Positions 32,061-43,342 of a DNA stretch of 64,000 nt are shown here, piece after piece. A program made the translations under genes and the position numbers. Origin of the DNA: Thozetella sp. PMI_491 (Eukaryota; Ascomycota; Sordariomycetes; Chaetosphaeriales; Chaetosphaeriaceae); NCBI GenBank assembly GCA_021432635.1, contig MU270074.1, positions 362,772 to 426,771 on the forward strand, read 5' to 3'. Position 1 is the first letter of the stretch, and each line of letters begins with the position of its first letter. The notes below the pieces were generated by a model that was not told the DNA's origin, searched no databases, and saw only the letters and a program-made list of their open reading frames with translations.

Positions 32061-35000
32061 TGCGGTGATACTGGGCTGAAGGAGGGGGGCAGAGCAGGGG
32101 TGTTCAAAGCCGAGGGGGTGTGCGGTGGCAGCAAAGTGTGCTTGAAAGGCTAGACAGAGCTGGGTAGACTAATAGCGGGGGGGAGGGCCTAGGGGTGTGC
32201 AAGGGGGATGTGGGAAGGTGACAAGGCTTGGAGGGCGTGGGACTTGGTAAGATCAAGACACGTCGGTCGAGACAAGAGTATGGTATGAGGGCAAGCTTTC
32301 TGGACTCTGGAGAACGAGAAGAAAGTGTTGGAAAAGGAGAAAGAAGAAGAAGGACTCAGTCCGTCGACGAGACGTCCTTTTATACTTTTTCGAGCAGGCC
32401 CCGGTCGACCGAGGACCGCCATCACAAGCTTCATCTGGATAAGGCATGCCGAGTCTATTCGTCCGACATCTCGATGACCCCGCTCGAGACGGTCAAGAGA
32501 TAGGACGGTGACGAGCACGATGGGGACGATGTTGGCCCTTAGCACGGCCGGCGTCCAACGGCTCACCCGCGGCGGGGACAGAGCCAACGGGAAGGAGGCA
32601 TGGCATGGACCATGAGCTGATCCCTGAGGACCATTGGCTGAATGGGCAAGGTTCGGATTGGCCGGCAGGTGGATTTCGATTGATCAGAGAAAGGAATCAA
32701 AGCAATGTCTGCATATGCCGAGTGGCGCCTATCACGACTTGTATTGGTCGGGACATGGCAGTCGAGGGGGGCAAAGAAGGACGAAAGGCCTGTCTAGAAG
32801 CAGGGAGACCGCAGCTGTGGGTAGGAAGAATGAGGGGGGGCGTGGACAGAAGCACGAGAACGGATGGGAGGGAGGGGGGGCAGAAGCGAGGATGACCGTC
32901 GAGCCAGCGGCGTGACCAGGAAAGACCGGACACAGGCTGGAGAAACGAGGGTAGATCGGAGGCTCAACGGCTAAGTCGAATCCGATATGGCTTCCATAAC
33001 CCTCCGGGTCACGGGAGATGGGACGATGGGGGGCGTGGGTGCAGCGATAGCCGGCTGCAGTAGTCAGTTCCTGTGACAGCAAAGGGGGAGGAAAGGATGG
33101 TCTGGATGCGAGACTAAGGGAGGGACGTGATGCCATAGGGTGTATGAAAGTAGAATCGGCGACGTGGGACGGGTTGGCTGGCTGGCTGGCTGACGGCCAG
33201 AATGCAGGCTCGGCTATCCAGTTCCTGGGTCCTGGCTGGAGCCTTGGAAGACAGAGAGTAATCAGGTATGGAATTTGCAACGCGGAGAGAGGACCGGACG
33301 ATGTGCCATGGAAAACCGGCACTATCCAGGGATGAGTGGGTAAGAAAGTGACGGACTGGTGCGTGCGTGGGTGTGTACTGGAGGGAGGCCGCGGGCCGGC
33401 ATAGAGGGCAGTCTTGTCGGTCCAACCATCGAATCGTAAGAACGGGTCAGGTATCTAGTACCCAGTACCAAGTCGCCGAAGTACCGGAACCTGCCTCCAT
33501 CTCCCATCCTGCTCAAGCGCGCTGACGCTAGGGGGGCACCCTGGGGGTCCCAGAGGGGGGGGCATGGCAAAAGCAGCGTTGGATTTTGCTGCGCTCGAAC
33601 GCGCGATTTCGTTGGCTCGCGGCCCAGTGGGCGCGGAGATTCCACCGGAGACGAGATGCGCTCAATTATTATTATTATTTCTTTGCAAAAGAGGAGGTCA
33701 GGCAGAAGTGCAGCCGGTTGGGCAGTTTTTGTGTCATTGATGTGTTGTCAACCCGCAAAAGGTTGCCCGGGGGGTGCACCCACGGGTGGCCATGTACACA
33801 GTAATCGTATTTTAGCTCAAAGGGGGAACCGCATTTTTTCTCTTTTTTTCCTTTTGGGAAACGACGGTGCGCCGGCCGCCTGCGCCTGTACGTACGTATT
33901 TCTTGATGCCCAAGAGGGCCGAGGGGTGGTGTGGGAGGAGGAGGCGTCCGGTATTCGCTGTAAAATGGCGTGGGAACTGGCCACATCTCTGAATTGCCAT
34001 TGGCCGAAATGCTGGGATTTTTTTTTCTGCCTCTTCCTCTCTCTAACAAGCCCCCCCTTTGCACTACCTGCAGGGTGGTGTGGAGAGAGCGAGGGTGGGA
34101 GTGCGAGAATATTCTGTGAGCCAAGATGCAGCTAATAGATCTTTTTTATTTCCATAGATGCTTGGGACTGGGGTGGATTCGGGTGCATCCATGCAGGACC
34201 ATCAGCCTGGCGGACCATGAGGGGGCGCGGGTTCCAGTCAACCCCACGATTGGTCTCACCTTCTCGGCTCTGGGGGACAGGGAAGAAAGTTTAGGAAGGA
34301 GGCGAGTTGTTAGGTCCTCGTGGCCGAGGCGGAAAAGTCACATATCTTTCCCTCCTCCACAAAGCCGGTTGGCTGGCTGCCTCCCGGGCCCATCCCGTTC
34401 GCGCCTTTTGTGGCCGCTCCCACGCTGTGCGAGGGGACGGCGCGGGCTTCTACGGGGAGGGAAGACGCAAGGACACATCACTCCCTCGCCTGGAGTAATA
34501 AGTCGTCGACATAAGGCCGAGCTTCCCTAGACCCGCGAGGACGATGTCCCCAGGGGGAGGAGGCAAAAGCATAGCCATATGTCGGCCAGGTACGTACCAC
34601 TACTTCACACCAAAGCCGACTCCCAGGTTAGCTACGCAGCCCTGCAGCGCCGCAGATAGAGAAGGCCGGCCGGGAGGAGACCTGCTTTGTACTCATACCT
34701 CCAGAACGCCACCGGTCGACGGGCAGAGCCTGGCAGATTCTGAAGCATGCAAGGCATCCTGCTGCTGCTGCGTGCACTTTCGTTTGCACTTTTCCGCCCT
34801 AGAGGGCGTACCCTGTCCTAGGGGGATGCTCGGCAGGGTGGGTTGCACAGGCAGGCAAAAAGCACTAATGTACCTTTGACTCTTGAGGCTTGGTACCCTT
34901 GATGTAATTCCATTTACCATAGGAGAGCGTCAAGGCACCCCGACGGCCGCCTGGCTGTCCCAGTTTCCCGAGGTAACGGGTGGGCGAGACAACCCCGAGA

Positions 35001-37576
35001 GAGGCAGGCAGTTGCTAGCAAAGAGCTCACGAGTTCCGCATCCCATCCCATCTCAGGTCAGAGATGGCAGGGCCGTCTCAACTCGTGTAAGACAAAACGG
35101 GCTTGATAGAAAACCGTATGTATTCCGCCCCCCTCCCGCCTGGTCATACTCGTCCCCGATCACACAGGCAGAGCCAGTCGGGTACGAGACGAACACACCA
35201 CGCACACGCAGCTGTAGAGGCGTCAGTCTGTGATTCGGGTGCACCCGCGGGTCACCAAGCTATGCCAGCTATGCCTTCTCTCTGCCAGCTTTTCCGACGG
35301 CATGGTGACATGCGGATGGGGAATTGGGGGGAGGGGGAGGGGGCGAAAGGACCCAGATGGGATCATCCTGGCAAGTTACGCTCCCTGACTGGTCAACTGG
35401 CCACTACCTGCAAAAACAGGAGCTAGACCGAGCGTCGACATCGGAACCTGAGAGCGGGGGGCAAGACGGGGGGGGGGGGGGGGCAACATGACTTGCAAGT
35501 GATGCGAAGATGGGTAGCAGCTAGAAACTGCCGTTATCATCACCAGCCAACGGCTTCATAGCAGAACGGTGGTGGGCCGGCGTGCCGCGTACAGGCAGCC
35601 ACATCTCTGGAATAGGGTCAAAATCTGGTTGCTTGTGCTGTGCGGGACCGTGACACCATGACGACACCAATGGCATCGAGTGCGATTACATGGGAGGCAA
35701 AGAAAAACAAGACAGCACGAGCAGGCTCTCTCTCGGTTCTGGGAGGGATGAGCGGGCTCAAGGGAACTGGAAGTCACAGAAACCATCCCTCCAATCCCCC
35801 TCGTCCACCTCGTTAGGCGGCATGCAGCTCGGGTCAAGCAAGCAGAGGACAACGCATCCAAGCATCCAACCTGCATGCACCGAGCCCACCTGCATGCTGC
35901 CCGGGCAGACTCCAGACCGTTGCTGCATGAGGATAGTCCGCCGCCGTGGGGATTGAAGGGGCTAAACGCAAAAGAGGAAACGGAGGGGACCAGGCAAAAA
36001 AAATGTAACCTACAGGGCATTTAGAGCCCCGTCGTTATTCGACGCAAGGAGGAAGAGAGCTGCGCCGTCTAGTCAATTGATGACTAGGCACGTTCTCATA
36101 GGACGAGCACTCGTAGCCGACCCCGGGGGGTTTGCGTCCTGAGAGGTGGATAGCTTGGCGGGCGCACAGCAAGCGTACAGGACTGGCGCTTCCTAATGGG
36201 CGTTAGGGGTGGCGGAGAAAAAAGTGCCAGAGGTGGGAAGGCATGTACGAAGTGGTCGTTGGCTAGATCCTGACGGGGCACGATGCAAAACCGACGTTTT
36301 GCGGAGGCGTTCGGCCGATTCGATTCGATCGGAGCAGCAGGAAAACCGGAGAGGTGGGCACAGAGAAGCCCAAGTTTCGAGAAAGGGCAGAGCCTGCGCA
36401 GTGGGCGGGCGAGTGGTCAATAGTCCCTAGGGCTACTGCGCAACACGCAGTCCATCCTTGGCCCGCCCATCCTTGGTTGTGGCCTCGGAGCCATGGCCTT
36501 CCTTCCGGTCCTACAAGCTGCGGCAGCCGTCATTCAGCGCTTCAGTCTTGGCGGCGACCGCCGAAGGACGCCTAATAGTCGCCGCCTGACGCAAGCAGAA
36601 GGCTGCATTTCGAGCCCACGGCCTCGGGAGTTTGGTCGACGGTGACTTGCATCTGCCACAGATGACGACCTTCTCCGAACCAACCAATGCCCCGAGATGA
36701 GTCAATAGGGGTCCTCTCGTAGGACCAAGCCATCCACACTCGCGCCGGCTAGGCTACCCGGCTTCTGGATGGAGTGGCATTTTGCTTTCCTCCTAGGTGC
36801 ATCTTACTCCGTGATGTAGACGGTGGTTGGAGCGCCGAGAAAAGTTGTGCCGCTCACTAAAGTCGGGAATAGATTTCCGTGGGAAGTCGGAAGAGCGGTC
36901 TACGAAATAAGTTTTCTTAACATCGAAACCCCCCCTCCCCCGCCCTACACCCCTCCCCCCCTGGTCCTTCCGTATCCTGGCAAGGCGGTCCCGACACAGT
37001 GTTTCCTCTCCGCCCCAAACTGGATGCACGACATCGTTCTCGACCCTTGTGTTACGGGCATGCAACATCTTCCAAAGGTGCCATCTTGCCGTTTTCCGAA
37101 CCCCCCCCCCAGCCCCTCACTTCCGTATTGGTGCCTGCTGAGGTGGGAGGTCGTGCTATCATGTGCCTCGCCGCTTCTGCAAACCAACGACGCTATAAAA
37201 GTTAGTACCATGGGGAAGAAACATGGCCGGACCTTGCCCTTATTCAGGCGTTTTATGGACTACTGCATGTCGAGGCATGGAGAGAAGCCAAGTTGCCATG
37301 ATAGTTGGTTGGAATTGTGGGAGATTGTTTGACCTAATGCCGGCACGCTCGGGGTTCCCATCCAGTCCCTGCCCTCAACCGGGTCGTCGTCGTGACCGTG
37401 TTGTCTATAAAGAAACTCGATTCAGCCAAAGAGTCAGCCCCCTCCTCCCTGCCCTAGTTGAGCCCAAAAGAACGCCAATCATGCATGCATTGCTAAGCAC
37501 CGTGGGAGGCACTAGTTCCCACACCGATCTCCCCTTGGCTATGTCGTGCCATCACGCCGCCATGTCGCCCCTGCAT
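32061..37576. other. 5.5-kb gene-poor region
   Basis: No frame with recognisable homology; overlapping shadow-type frames only. It holds the KXD1 promoter (A/G-rich, 32280-32360), a (GGCT)4 run near 33177, an (ATT)5 run near 33664, a G16 run at 35468 and C-rich tracts at 36928-36961. The single ACTCCGT-containing site near 36804 does not match the full 9-mer. Unannotated non-coding transcripts are possible but not visible from sequence alone. Confidence 0.5.
35468..35483. repeat. G16 homopolymer
   Basis: Sixteen consecutive G preceded by a second G6 run (35456-35461); capable of forming a G-quadruplex on the plus strand. Confidence 0.9.
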
Positions 37577-38794
37577 CTAGCCAAACACCTTCAAGAAGCC
37601 CCAAATTCCGAGTCCGCTCAGAACGGGGATAGTTAGGTTGTCGTCCCAGCCAAAGAGATCGACAACTTCGCTAAGCGAAGCCACCAAGCCCGACCAAACG
37701 CTGACGATCCCGAGCGCGAGGCCACCTGAGACAGTAGCCTCGGATGGGGAGAGGCCAATAGCGTCGGTGAGTATCTGCGGGAGGCGGAGAGCCCCAGTGA
37801 ACATGAATTCTTCGTCGCCGGGCACAGGACCGTAGACCGGTACCAGCCAGCCCCAGAACCAGGCTGCCGTGCCCACGCCCACCAGGAAGGCGGCGAGAGA
37901 GCCCGCTAGAGACTTGCCTCGCCGGATGCGAGGGGTGTAGCGCCCATAGAGTCTCCCAAAGGTGCTGGCGGCCGTATCGCACCAGCTGAGGAGGAGGGTC
38001 CCCATGACACCAACGTCCTTGGGGAAGAAATGGAGGACGATCCAGGCTCCCATCAGATAGAAGATGACACCGTTGTAGCCAGAAAACTCGCTCTCGCGCA
38101 TCAAGGCCCCTAGGACACGAACATAGAAGCGGTTGAACGCGGCGTGGTGGTGCCGCAACACGTCCACAGACGCGATGGGTATGAGGGCTGCCAGGAGCCA
38201 CGGGGATACCGTCGACACTTGGGTTCCGGACAGGTACAGCCAGATGACGAAGAACCCGATCGACACATGAAGCGCTTTCCTGGGCACTTCATGCTTGTGA
38301 ACAAAGGTTCGCCAATGCCGATGGATCGGGATCAGTCCCAGCGGGCTAGGGCTCCGACTGAAGTCTCGCCAGTTCCAACCCCCAAGGGTGGCCGGCGTTG
38401 GTGGCGATAGGTGCCCGTTCTCGACCGGTGCAATGTGCTTGCCATTCTGTACAGGCTCCTCCTCAATCTTCTCCACCGTAGTTGCAGCCTCGGCTCGCTT
38501 CGCCGTCTTTGCTGCCTTTCCAGTTGACAGCCTTGCGGGTTTCCGGGCTGTAATCGGACTCCGGCTCCGTGTCCGGGATCTCCGGAGTTCTGGGTAGTCC
38601 GACTCGTCCTCGTCCAAGTCTTCCTCCACTAACCGCGGGGTGCTAAAGCGCTTCTTCGCGGCCGATCGCGTGACTGGGCCGAAGTAGGACTCTTGAGAAT
38701 TCCCCGACGCGACTGCCTCGCGCTCCGACGGAGTCGGGCTCGGGGAAATGACGCGTGGCGTGCCGGGAACATTCTGTCGCGTGCGTACCGCCAT
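37577..38794 (-). CDS. DGK1: CTP-dependent diacylglycerol kinase
   Basis: ER/nuclear-envelope enzyme that phosphorylates diacylglycerol to phosphatidate using CTP, opposing the lipin-type phosphatase Pah1. It is a single exon of 405 residues. The frame stays open 5' of 38794 but has no ATG there, and the ATG at 38794 has the context gccATGG. Residues 1-155 are disordered, basic and Ser/Pro/Thr-rich. The CTP-transferase domain follows, with VPRKALHVSIGFF at 170-182 (the conserved Arg-Lys) and WCDTAASTFGRLYG at 271-284 (the conserved Asp and Gly). Several hydrophobic segments fit membrane helices (FFVIWLYL, PWLLAALIPIAS, VIFYLMGAWIVLHFF, SLAAFLVGVGTAAWFWGW, the C-terminal GLALGIVSVW). The ending DNLTIPVLSGLGIWGF is typical of the family. 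Dolichol kinase is the main alternative but lacks this N-terminal layout. Confidence 0.92.
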   Translation of the reverse strand: MAVRTRQNVPGTPRVISPSPTPSEREAVASGNSQESYFGPVTRSAAKKRFSTPRLVEEDLDEDESDYPELRRSRTRSRSPITARKPARLSTGKAAKTAKRAEAATTVEKIEEEPVQNGKHIAPVENGHLSPPTPATLGGWNWRDFSRSPSPLGLIPIHRHWRTFVHKHEVPRKALHVSIGFFVIWLYLSGTQVSTVSPWLLAALIPIASVDVLRHHHAAFNRFYVRVLGALMRESEFSGYNGVIFYLMGAWIVLHFFPKDVGVMGTLLLSWCDTAASTFGRLYGRYTPRIRRGKSLAGSLAAFLVGVGTAAWFWGWLVPVYGPVPGDEEFMFTGALRLPQILTDAIGLSPSEATVSGGLALGIVSVWSGLVASLSEVVDLFGWDDNLTIPVLSGLGIWGFLKVFG

Positions 38795-40006
38795 GGCCGA
38801 TGCGAATGGTGGCAAGGCTGGGAGGGTAATCGCGCCGGCGAAGAGCCTCCTTAGGTCGAAGAATGGGAGGAGGCAGGAGTAGAAATGATTGTCCTTCCTC
38901 GAACGGCGGGAGTCGCGCGCGACCGACGGCGTAGCGAGGGACTGAAATACGGCTTCGTGATGTTGGAGGAGGGCCGCGTTATTGACTATCGGATCCAGCG
39001 TGAAGTTGGCAGAGGATGCGGCAGAGTCTCGCTCCGCCACATGGCTGGGTCAAGAGGATAGAAGAACCAGTGGTGACGCTGTGGGAGATGGGGGAAGAAA
39101 AGACTTCAGGAGCCTTTTTTTTTTTCTTTCTTGAGCTCAGGGCTGGACTGACATCAGCGACCCCTGAGTGGATGGTGACACGCGAGCAGCCAGCCAACAA
39201 GGCGGGTCGTAGAGATAGTGAGATAGAAAACCTGAAATTTTCGGGGCCGGTCGACAGCCGCCAAACAAAGGCATGCGGGCACAACTTAGGCCTAATTAGA
39301 GGGCCAGAGGCGCGAGGTGGCCGCATGTGACGGTGACAAATTGCCACAAGTGGCACGTGCACAATACAAACCCTAACCCGGGTGGGCCGACGGCCGCCCC
39401 GAGATTCCCGGCCGCGCCGGCTCACTACAAGAGCATCAAAGACGAAGTGCATGCAAGTCAAAAGCCCGGACGAACACGGACACAGCTTATAACCGCATCC
39501 CGATCGTGCCACGCCACTCAGCAACCATGGCAAACTTGTCATGGCTAAAAAAACGCGCTATGATCTTAGATAGGAAACCCTCACTGCTCTGTGGTAGCCT
39601 GTTCCTTCCTGGGATAGGATGAGGTCCCTTGGGAATAAGTACTAGCGAGGGCTAAGATTCATATGCTTGGCGTCGGAACAAGTATATATATATATATATA
39701 CCGTATCAAGCAGTATGAGCAAATTTGGCAGTAAGGCGGCTCAGTCGCAATCGCGTAGAGAGGCAATGGCAACGGTCATATTCGCCATCGATATCTACGT
39801 GTGACAACCGGCTCGACGAAGCCTGTGAGAGCAAGCCAAAGATGTCGATTCTTCGCACCAGATATGAACATCTGATATCCGCAACTCCATGTTTCCCAGA
39901 GCCGTTGGATGCAATCCACCGCACGTTAACCGTGTGCAAAGCCGAGAGCAGCACCCGTGATCCGCCAAGTCCAATCCATCTTTGCCATATGGTCGGGTGT
40001 CGTAAC
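38795..40006. other. Intergenic region with (TA)9 tract
   Basis: Contains the DGK1 promoter side and the eL42 3' region. A (TA)9 tract occupies 39683-39700 and a T-run lies at about 39116-39125. No credible gene. Confidence 0.5.
39683..39700. repeat. (TA)9 dinucleotide tract
   Basis: Perfect alternating TA about 300 bp beyond the eL42 stop codon. Confidence 0.9.
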
Positions 40007-40983
40007 TTAGAAAACAAGCGCAGCACCCTTGGTCTTCTTGTCACCGCTGGAATGGGAGGTTAGCCATGATTTTCGCTAGTGGGAACAAGGGAGTGAACAT
40101 ACCCAAGCTCGAAGTGCTTGCATCGCTTCAAAGGGAGCTGCTTCTTCTGCTTGCACACGTTGCACTCCAACCGAAGCACAATCTTCTTGGTGGTCTTGGC
40201 CTTCTTGTGGAAGACGGGCTTGGTCTGACCACCGTAACCGCTCTGCTTGCCTGCGAGTAAGTCAGCTGGACTGTCCATTTCCCATTCCCCGAATAGAATC
40301 GCCCTCGACAAGCACTGGATACAGGTATCTCCAGCTAGGAGGCCACAGGAAGGCGGGATCCATGTCATCATACGAGAATCCCTTCTTCCAGGTCGGACCA
40401 GGCTTTGGCCAGCCAGTCGGGATTGGGCCCTCCTAGACGCAGAAATATCACCACATCCAGCGCCAGTCGAAAGGTTCCACATCTCGAGAAGTTCGCGTTG
40501 GAGAGACTGAAGATAACGTACGGTCGTAACGGCGCTTTCCCTGGGCGAAGGGCGAAGCCTTGCCGGCCTTGTACTGGGAAACCTTCTGCAGAGGGGGTCA
40601 GCTTCTTTGTCCGAGGCAATATACTAAACCGCAAAACTGAAAAATCTCTGCTCGACAGCTCTCTCGTCCTCCCTTGCTCGCCTCCGCCCAACGAGTGCTG
40701 CTGGAGGGCCGGAAGCTATGCTCTCTAGGGACACTTGACCGCGTATGCGAGCCTAGGAAACATCCTCGAGCGACAACGGCAGACACTCCTTCATCCTTCA
40801 TCTCCCAATCTCTGTGTGCGCGAGCTCGCGGGTTGGAGGGCCACTAACGTGAAGCTGGTGCTTGCGGCAGGTTCTGCCGGCGCAGTAGGTCTTCTATTGA
40901 GGGCGTTAGCCATCCATCTTCTCTTTTGCAAACAGCGGCAACTAGGCGAGGCGACGTACCCTTGTCTTCGGAATGTTGACCAT
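40007..40983 (-). CDS. RPL44: 60S ribosomal protein eL42 (L44)
   Basis: Cytosolic large-subunit protein eL42, a zinc-binding protein near the E site. Five exons (40960-40983, 40849-40893, 40522-40585, 40103-40250, 40007-40046) give 106 residues, exactly the family length. The spliced text begins [20 protein letters not shown], then [40 protein letters not shown] and [19 protein letters not shown], ending [13 protein letters not shown]. The four zinc-ligand cysteines are present (YC-x4-C and ECNVC) with CKHFELG beyond. Junction phases are 0, 0, 1 and 2 and all introns have usual GT-AG ends. The residue after VFHKKAK-type text decides cycloheximide sensitivity in this family; here it is the common P (TKPVFHK), predicting sensitivity. 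It is head-to-head with SPB4. Confidence 0.97.
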
Positions 40984-41145
40984 CTTGACGGCTAGGCGAG
41001 ATGGTTGTTGTGTGTCGGATTAGTCGGGAGTTGCTGACCTCGAAGTTGCGAAATTGAACTTCGTGGGCTAATTTTTGTCGACGACGCAAAGGTTGTTTAG
41101 TGACGGCTGTGCGGGTTTCTGTGAAAGTTGTGGTTTGTGGGCGTT

Positions 41146-41160
41146 AGCCACAGTGTGGCT
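41146..41160. promoter_or_regulatory. Inverted repeat AGCCACA-G-TGTGGCT
   Basis: Perfect 7-bp arms around one base inside the eL42/SPB4 promoter; a candidate dimeric factor site. Confidence 0.55.
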
Positions 41161-41206
41161 CAAAAATTTGTCAATCAGGGTATGCGGGGCGGAGTGGCTC
41201 TGATCG

Positions 41207-41222
41207 TGCTTATCGATAAGCA
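41207..41222. promoter_or_regulatory. 16-bp perfect palindrome TGCTTATCGATAAGCA
   Basis: Self-complementary over 16 bp with core TTATCGATAA, 137 bp upstream of the SPB4 start and 224 bp upstream of the eL42 start. The same 10-bp core occurs in a palindrome at 19100-19115. Confidence 0.65.
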
Positions 41223-41358
41223 TGCCCCCGAAAAAAGTTGGCGGGACGGGTCTCCAAGCCCATGATAACCCAAGGACGCCTTCGAGAGCAGCGAGCTGCC
41301 GACAATTCGTGACCTCCCGAAGAGCCAGACGGGAATTGGGTCTCTACTCGACAGCACA

Positions 41359-43342
41359 ATGGCGCCAAAACCCACGGCAAAAACTAGGAGCTGGGACCTG
41401 ACGCCCCCTCTTGCCGACTTCATATTGGATTACCTGGCGAGCGAGAACTTCACCAAGCCGACGCCAGTGCAGCAGGTAGGCTTTGTATGGTCAGATCGAG
41501 TTCACGTCTGCTGCTGACAGATCCGACTAGGCATGCCTGGAGCTGTTCAGAGGGAACAAGGATGTCGTCGTGGAGGCGGTCACGGGAAGCGGGAAGTCGC
41601 TTGCTATGATTATCCCCCTCGTCGAGAAATGTCTACGCGAGAGGGCAAAGAAGCACCATGTGCAGGCCATCATCATCGCTCCGACCCGCGAGCTAGCAGC
41701 ACAGCTCCACTCGGTCCTTCTAACTCTCATCCGTTTTCACGAGCCATCCAATGACCTGCTCTCATATCTCGACAGTGACGAGAAGCGGCCGGAAAGCACT
41801 GATCCGGTGTTGATCCCTCAGCTACTGGTGGGTGGTGGTACGAAGGCAACCGAAGACCTGGGGGCTTTCCTGCGACTCTCCCCCAATATACTGGTGGCAA
41901 CCCCCGGGCGCTTAGCGGAGCTTCTTACTTCTCCTTATGTGAAGACACCGTCCTCGGCTTTTGAGTGTCTTGTCCTGGATGAAGCCGATCGACTGCTCGA
42001 CATGGGCTTCTCGCGTGAGCTCGAGAAGATCCTTCAGGTGCTTCCTAAGCAGCGTCGTACCGGCCTCTTCAGCGCGAGCGTGACCGATGCTGTGTCGGAG
42101 ATCATCAAGGTGGGCCTCACGTATCCGCACCGCATCGTTGTCAGAGTGAAGAGCTCCAGAGACGGCAAGGTGGTTTCCGAGAGGAAGACACCCATGTCCC
42201 TTCAGATGAATTATATCGTCACCAAAGCCCAAGAGAAGATACCCGCACTATGCCAGCTCCTGATCAAATTGGAGCAATCTCCCCAGAGGGTGATTGTCTT
42301 CCTGCCCACCTGCCACGCCACACAATACTGGACTCGGGTGTTTCCTGGAGTCCTACCTCAGGGTCGGTTCTCTGTCATTGGGCTTCACGGCCAGATGCCT
42401 CAGAAGCAACGAAATGCTTCGCTCACCAAGTTCATAAACTCCGTCTCACCCACTATCCTTCTCACTACGGACGTGGCCTCGCGCGGCCTTGATATCCCTC
42501 AAGTAGACCTTGTCGTTCAGCTTGAGCCACCGCAGGACGCCAAAACCTTCATCCACCGGTGCGGGCGCGCGGGCCGCGCGGGCCGCAAAGGCCTTGCTGT
42601 GCTCATGCTCCTGCCCGGTACGGAAGCAGAGGGCTATCCGTCTCTCCTCGACGTCCGCCAGACGCCAATATCGCCCCTCGTTTCCCCCACTATCTCTGTC
42701 ACGGAAAAGGAAGCAGCTGAGTCCGCCCAGAAGATCCGCACCCAGGCACTCGCAGACCGCGAGATATTTCAATTAGCCCAGCGCGGCTTCGTTTCTTTCG
42801 TACGTTCGCATATGCAGTACCAGGAAACATCCATCTTCCGGCCTTTTGGGCGTGATGACTGGCTAGACCTGGCACAGGGCTGGGGCCTACTCGAGCTACC
42901 CAAGATGTTCCACGAACTCAAGGGCCTGGACATCGACCGATCGCTCGGGCTGGGTCTCGACATCGAGGCCATCGCGTTTAAGGACAAGGTACGCGAGAAG
43001 AAGCGGCAGAACGAACTGGCCGTATGGAAAGCGGAGAAGGCAGCGCGGGCGGACGAGGACCCGGAAGTACGCGCGCGGGAACGGGCGCTGAAGAAGCGCC
43101 GCAACGAGGCGTGGAGCGACAAGCAGGACCGCGAGGAGGTACGGGTTGTCCGGCGTGACAAGAAGCGGAGGCGGAAGGAGGCGGAGATGGTGGGCAAGAT
43201 GACGGAGGATGAAAAGTCCGAGCAGAGGAAACTCGTGGACATGATCGCCGAGATTAGGAGCCAAAATCAAGCCGCCCAGCAAGCCCAAGCGAAGAACTCA
43301 CAGGGCGAGGATGACGATGAGTTTCACGGGTTTGACGACTAG
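41359..43342 (+). CDS. SPB4: ATP-dependent DEAD-box RNA helicase Spb4
   Basis: Nucleolar helicase required for 27S pre-rRNA processing and 60S subunit assembly. Two exons (41359-41475, 41531-43342) give 642 residues, the normal Spb4 length. Helicase motifs in order are: Q region (FTKPTPVQQ), motif I AVTGSGKS (about 55-62), PTRELA, TPGRL, DEAD at 189-192, SAS at 220-222, VIVFLPT, TDVASRGLDIP at 352-362 and HRCGRAGRAG at 381-390. SAS in place of SAT in motif III is usual for Spb4. The C-terminal extension contains KDKVREKKRQNELAVWKAEK and a Lys/Arg/Glu-rich coiled tail ending in an acidic DDDEFHGFDD, as in the family. The intron (55 nt) ends at the second of two nearby AGs, since the first would shift the frame. 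It shares a promoter region with eL42. Confidence 0.96.

Larger units (their letters stand above)
40984..41358. promoter_or_regulatory. Shared divergent promoter of eL42 and SPB4
   Basis: A 375-bp region lies between the ATGs of a ribosomal protein gene and a ribosome-assembly helicase gene. It contains two conspicuous palindromes (41146-41160 and 41207-41222, listed separately). Shared control of the pair is inferred from layout and function. Confidence 0.7.

Noticed and set aside
38795-39040. N-terminal extension of DGK1
   Set aside because: The frame is open but has no ATG, only a GTG at 39040, and the ATG at 38794 has good context.
41476-41522. Earlier acceptor (ctgacag) for the SPB4 intron
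   Set aside because: It would shift the frame away from ACLELFRGNKDVVVEA; the next AG keeps it.
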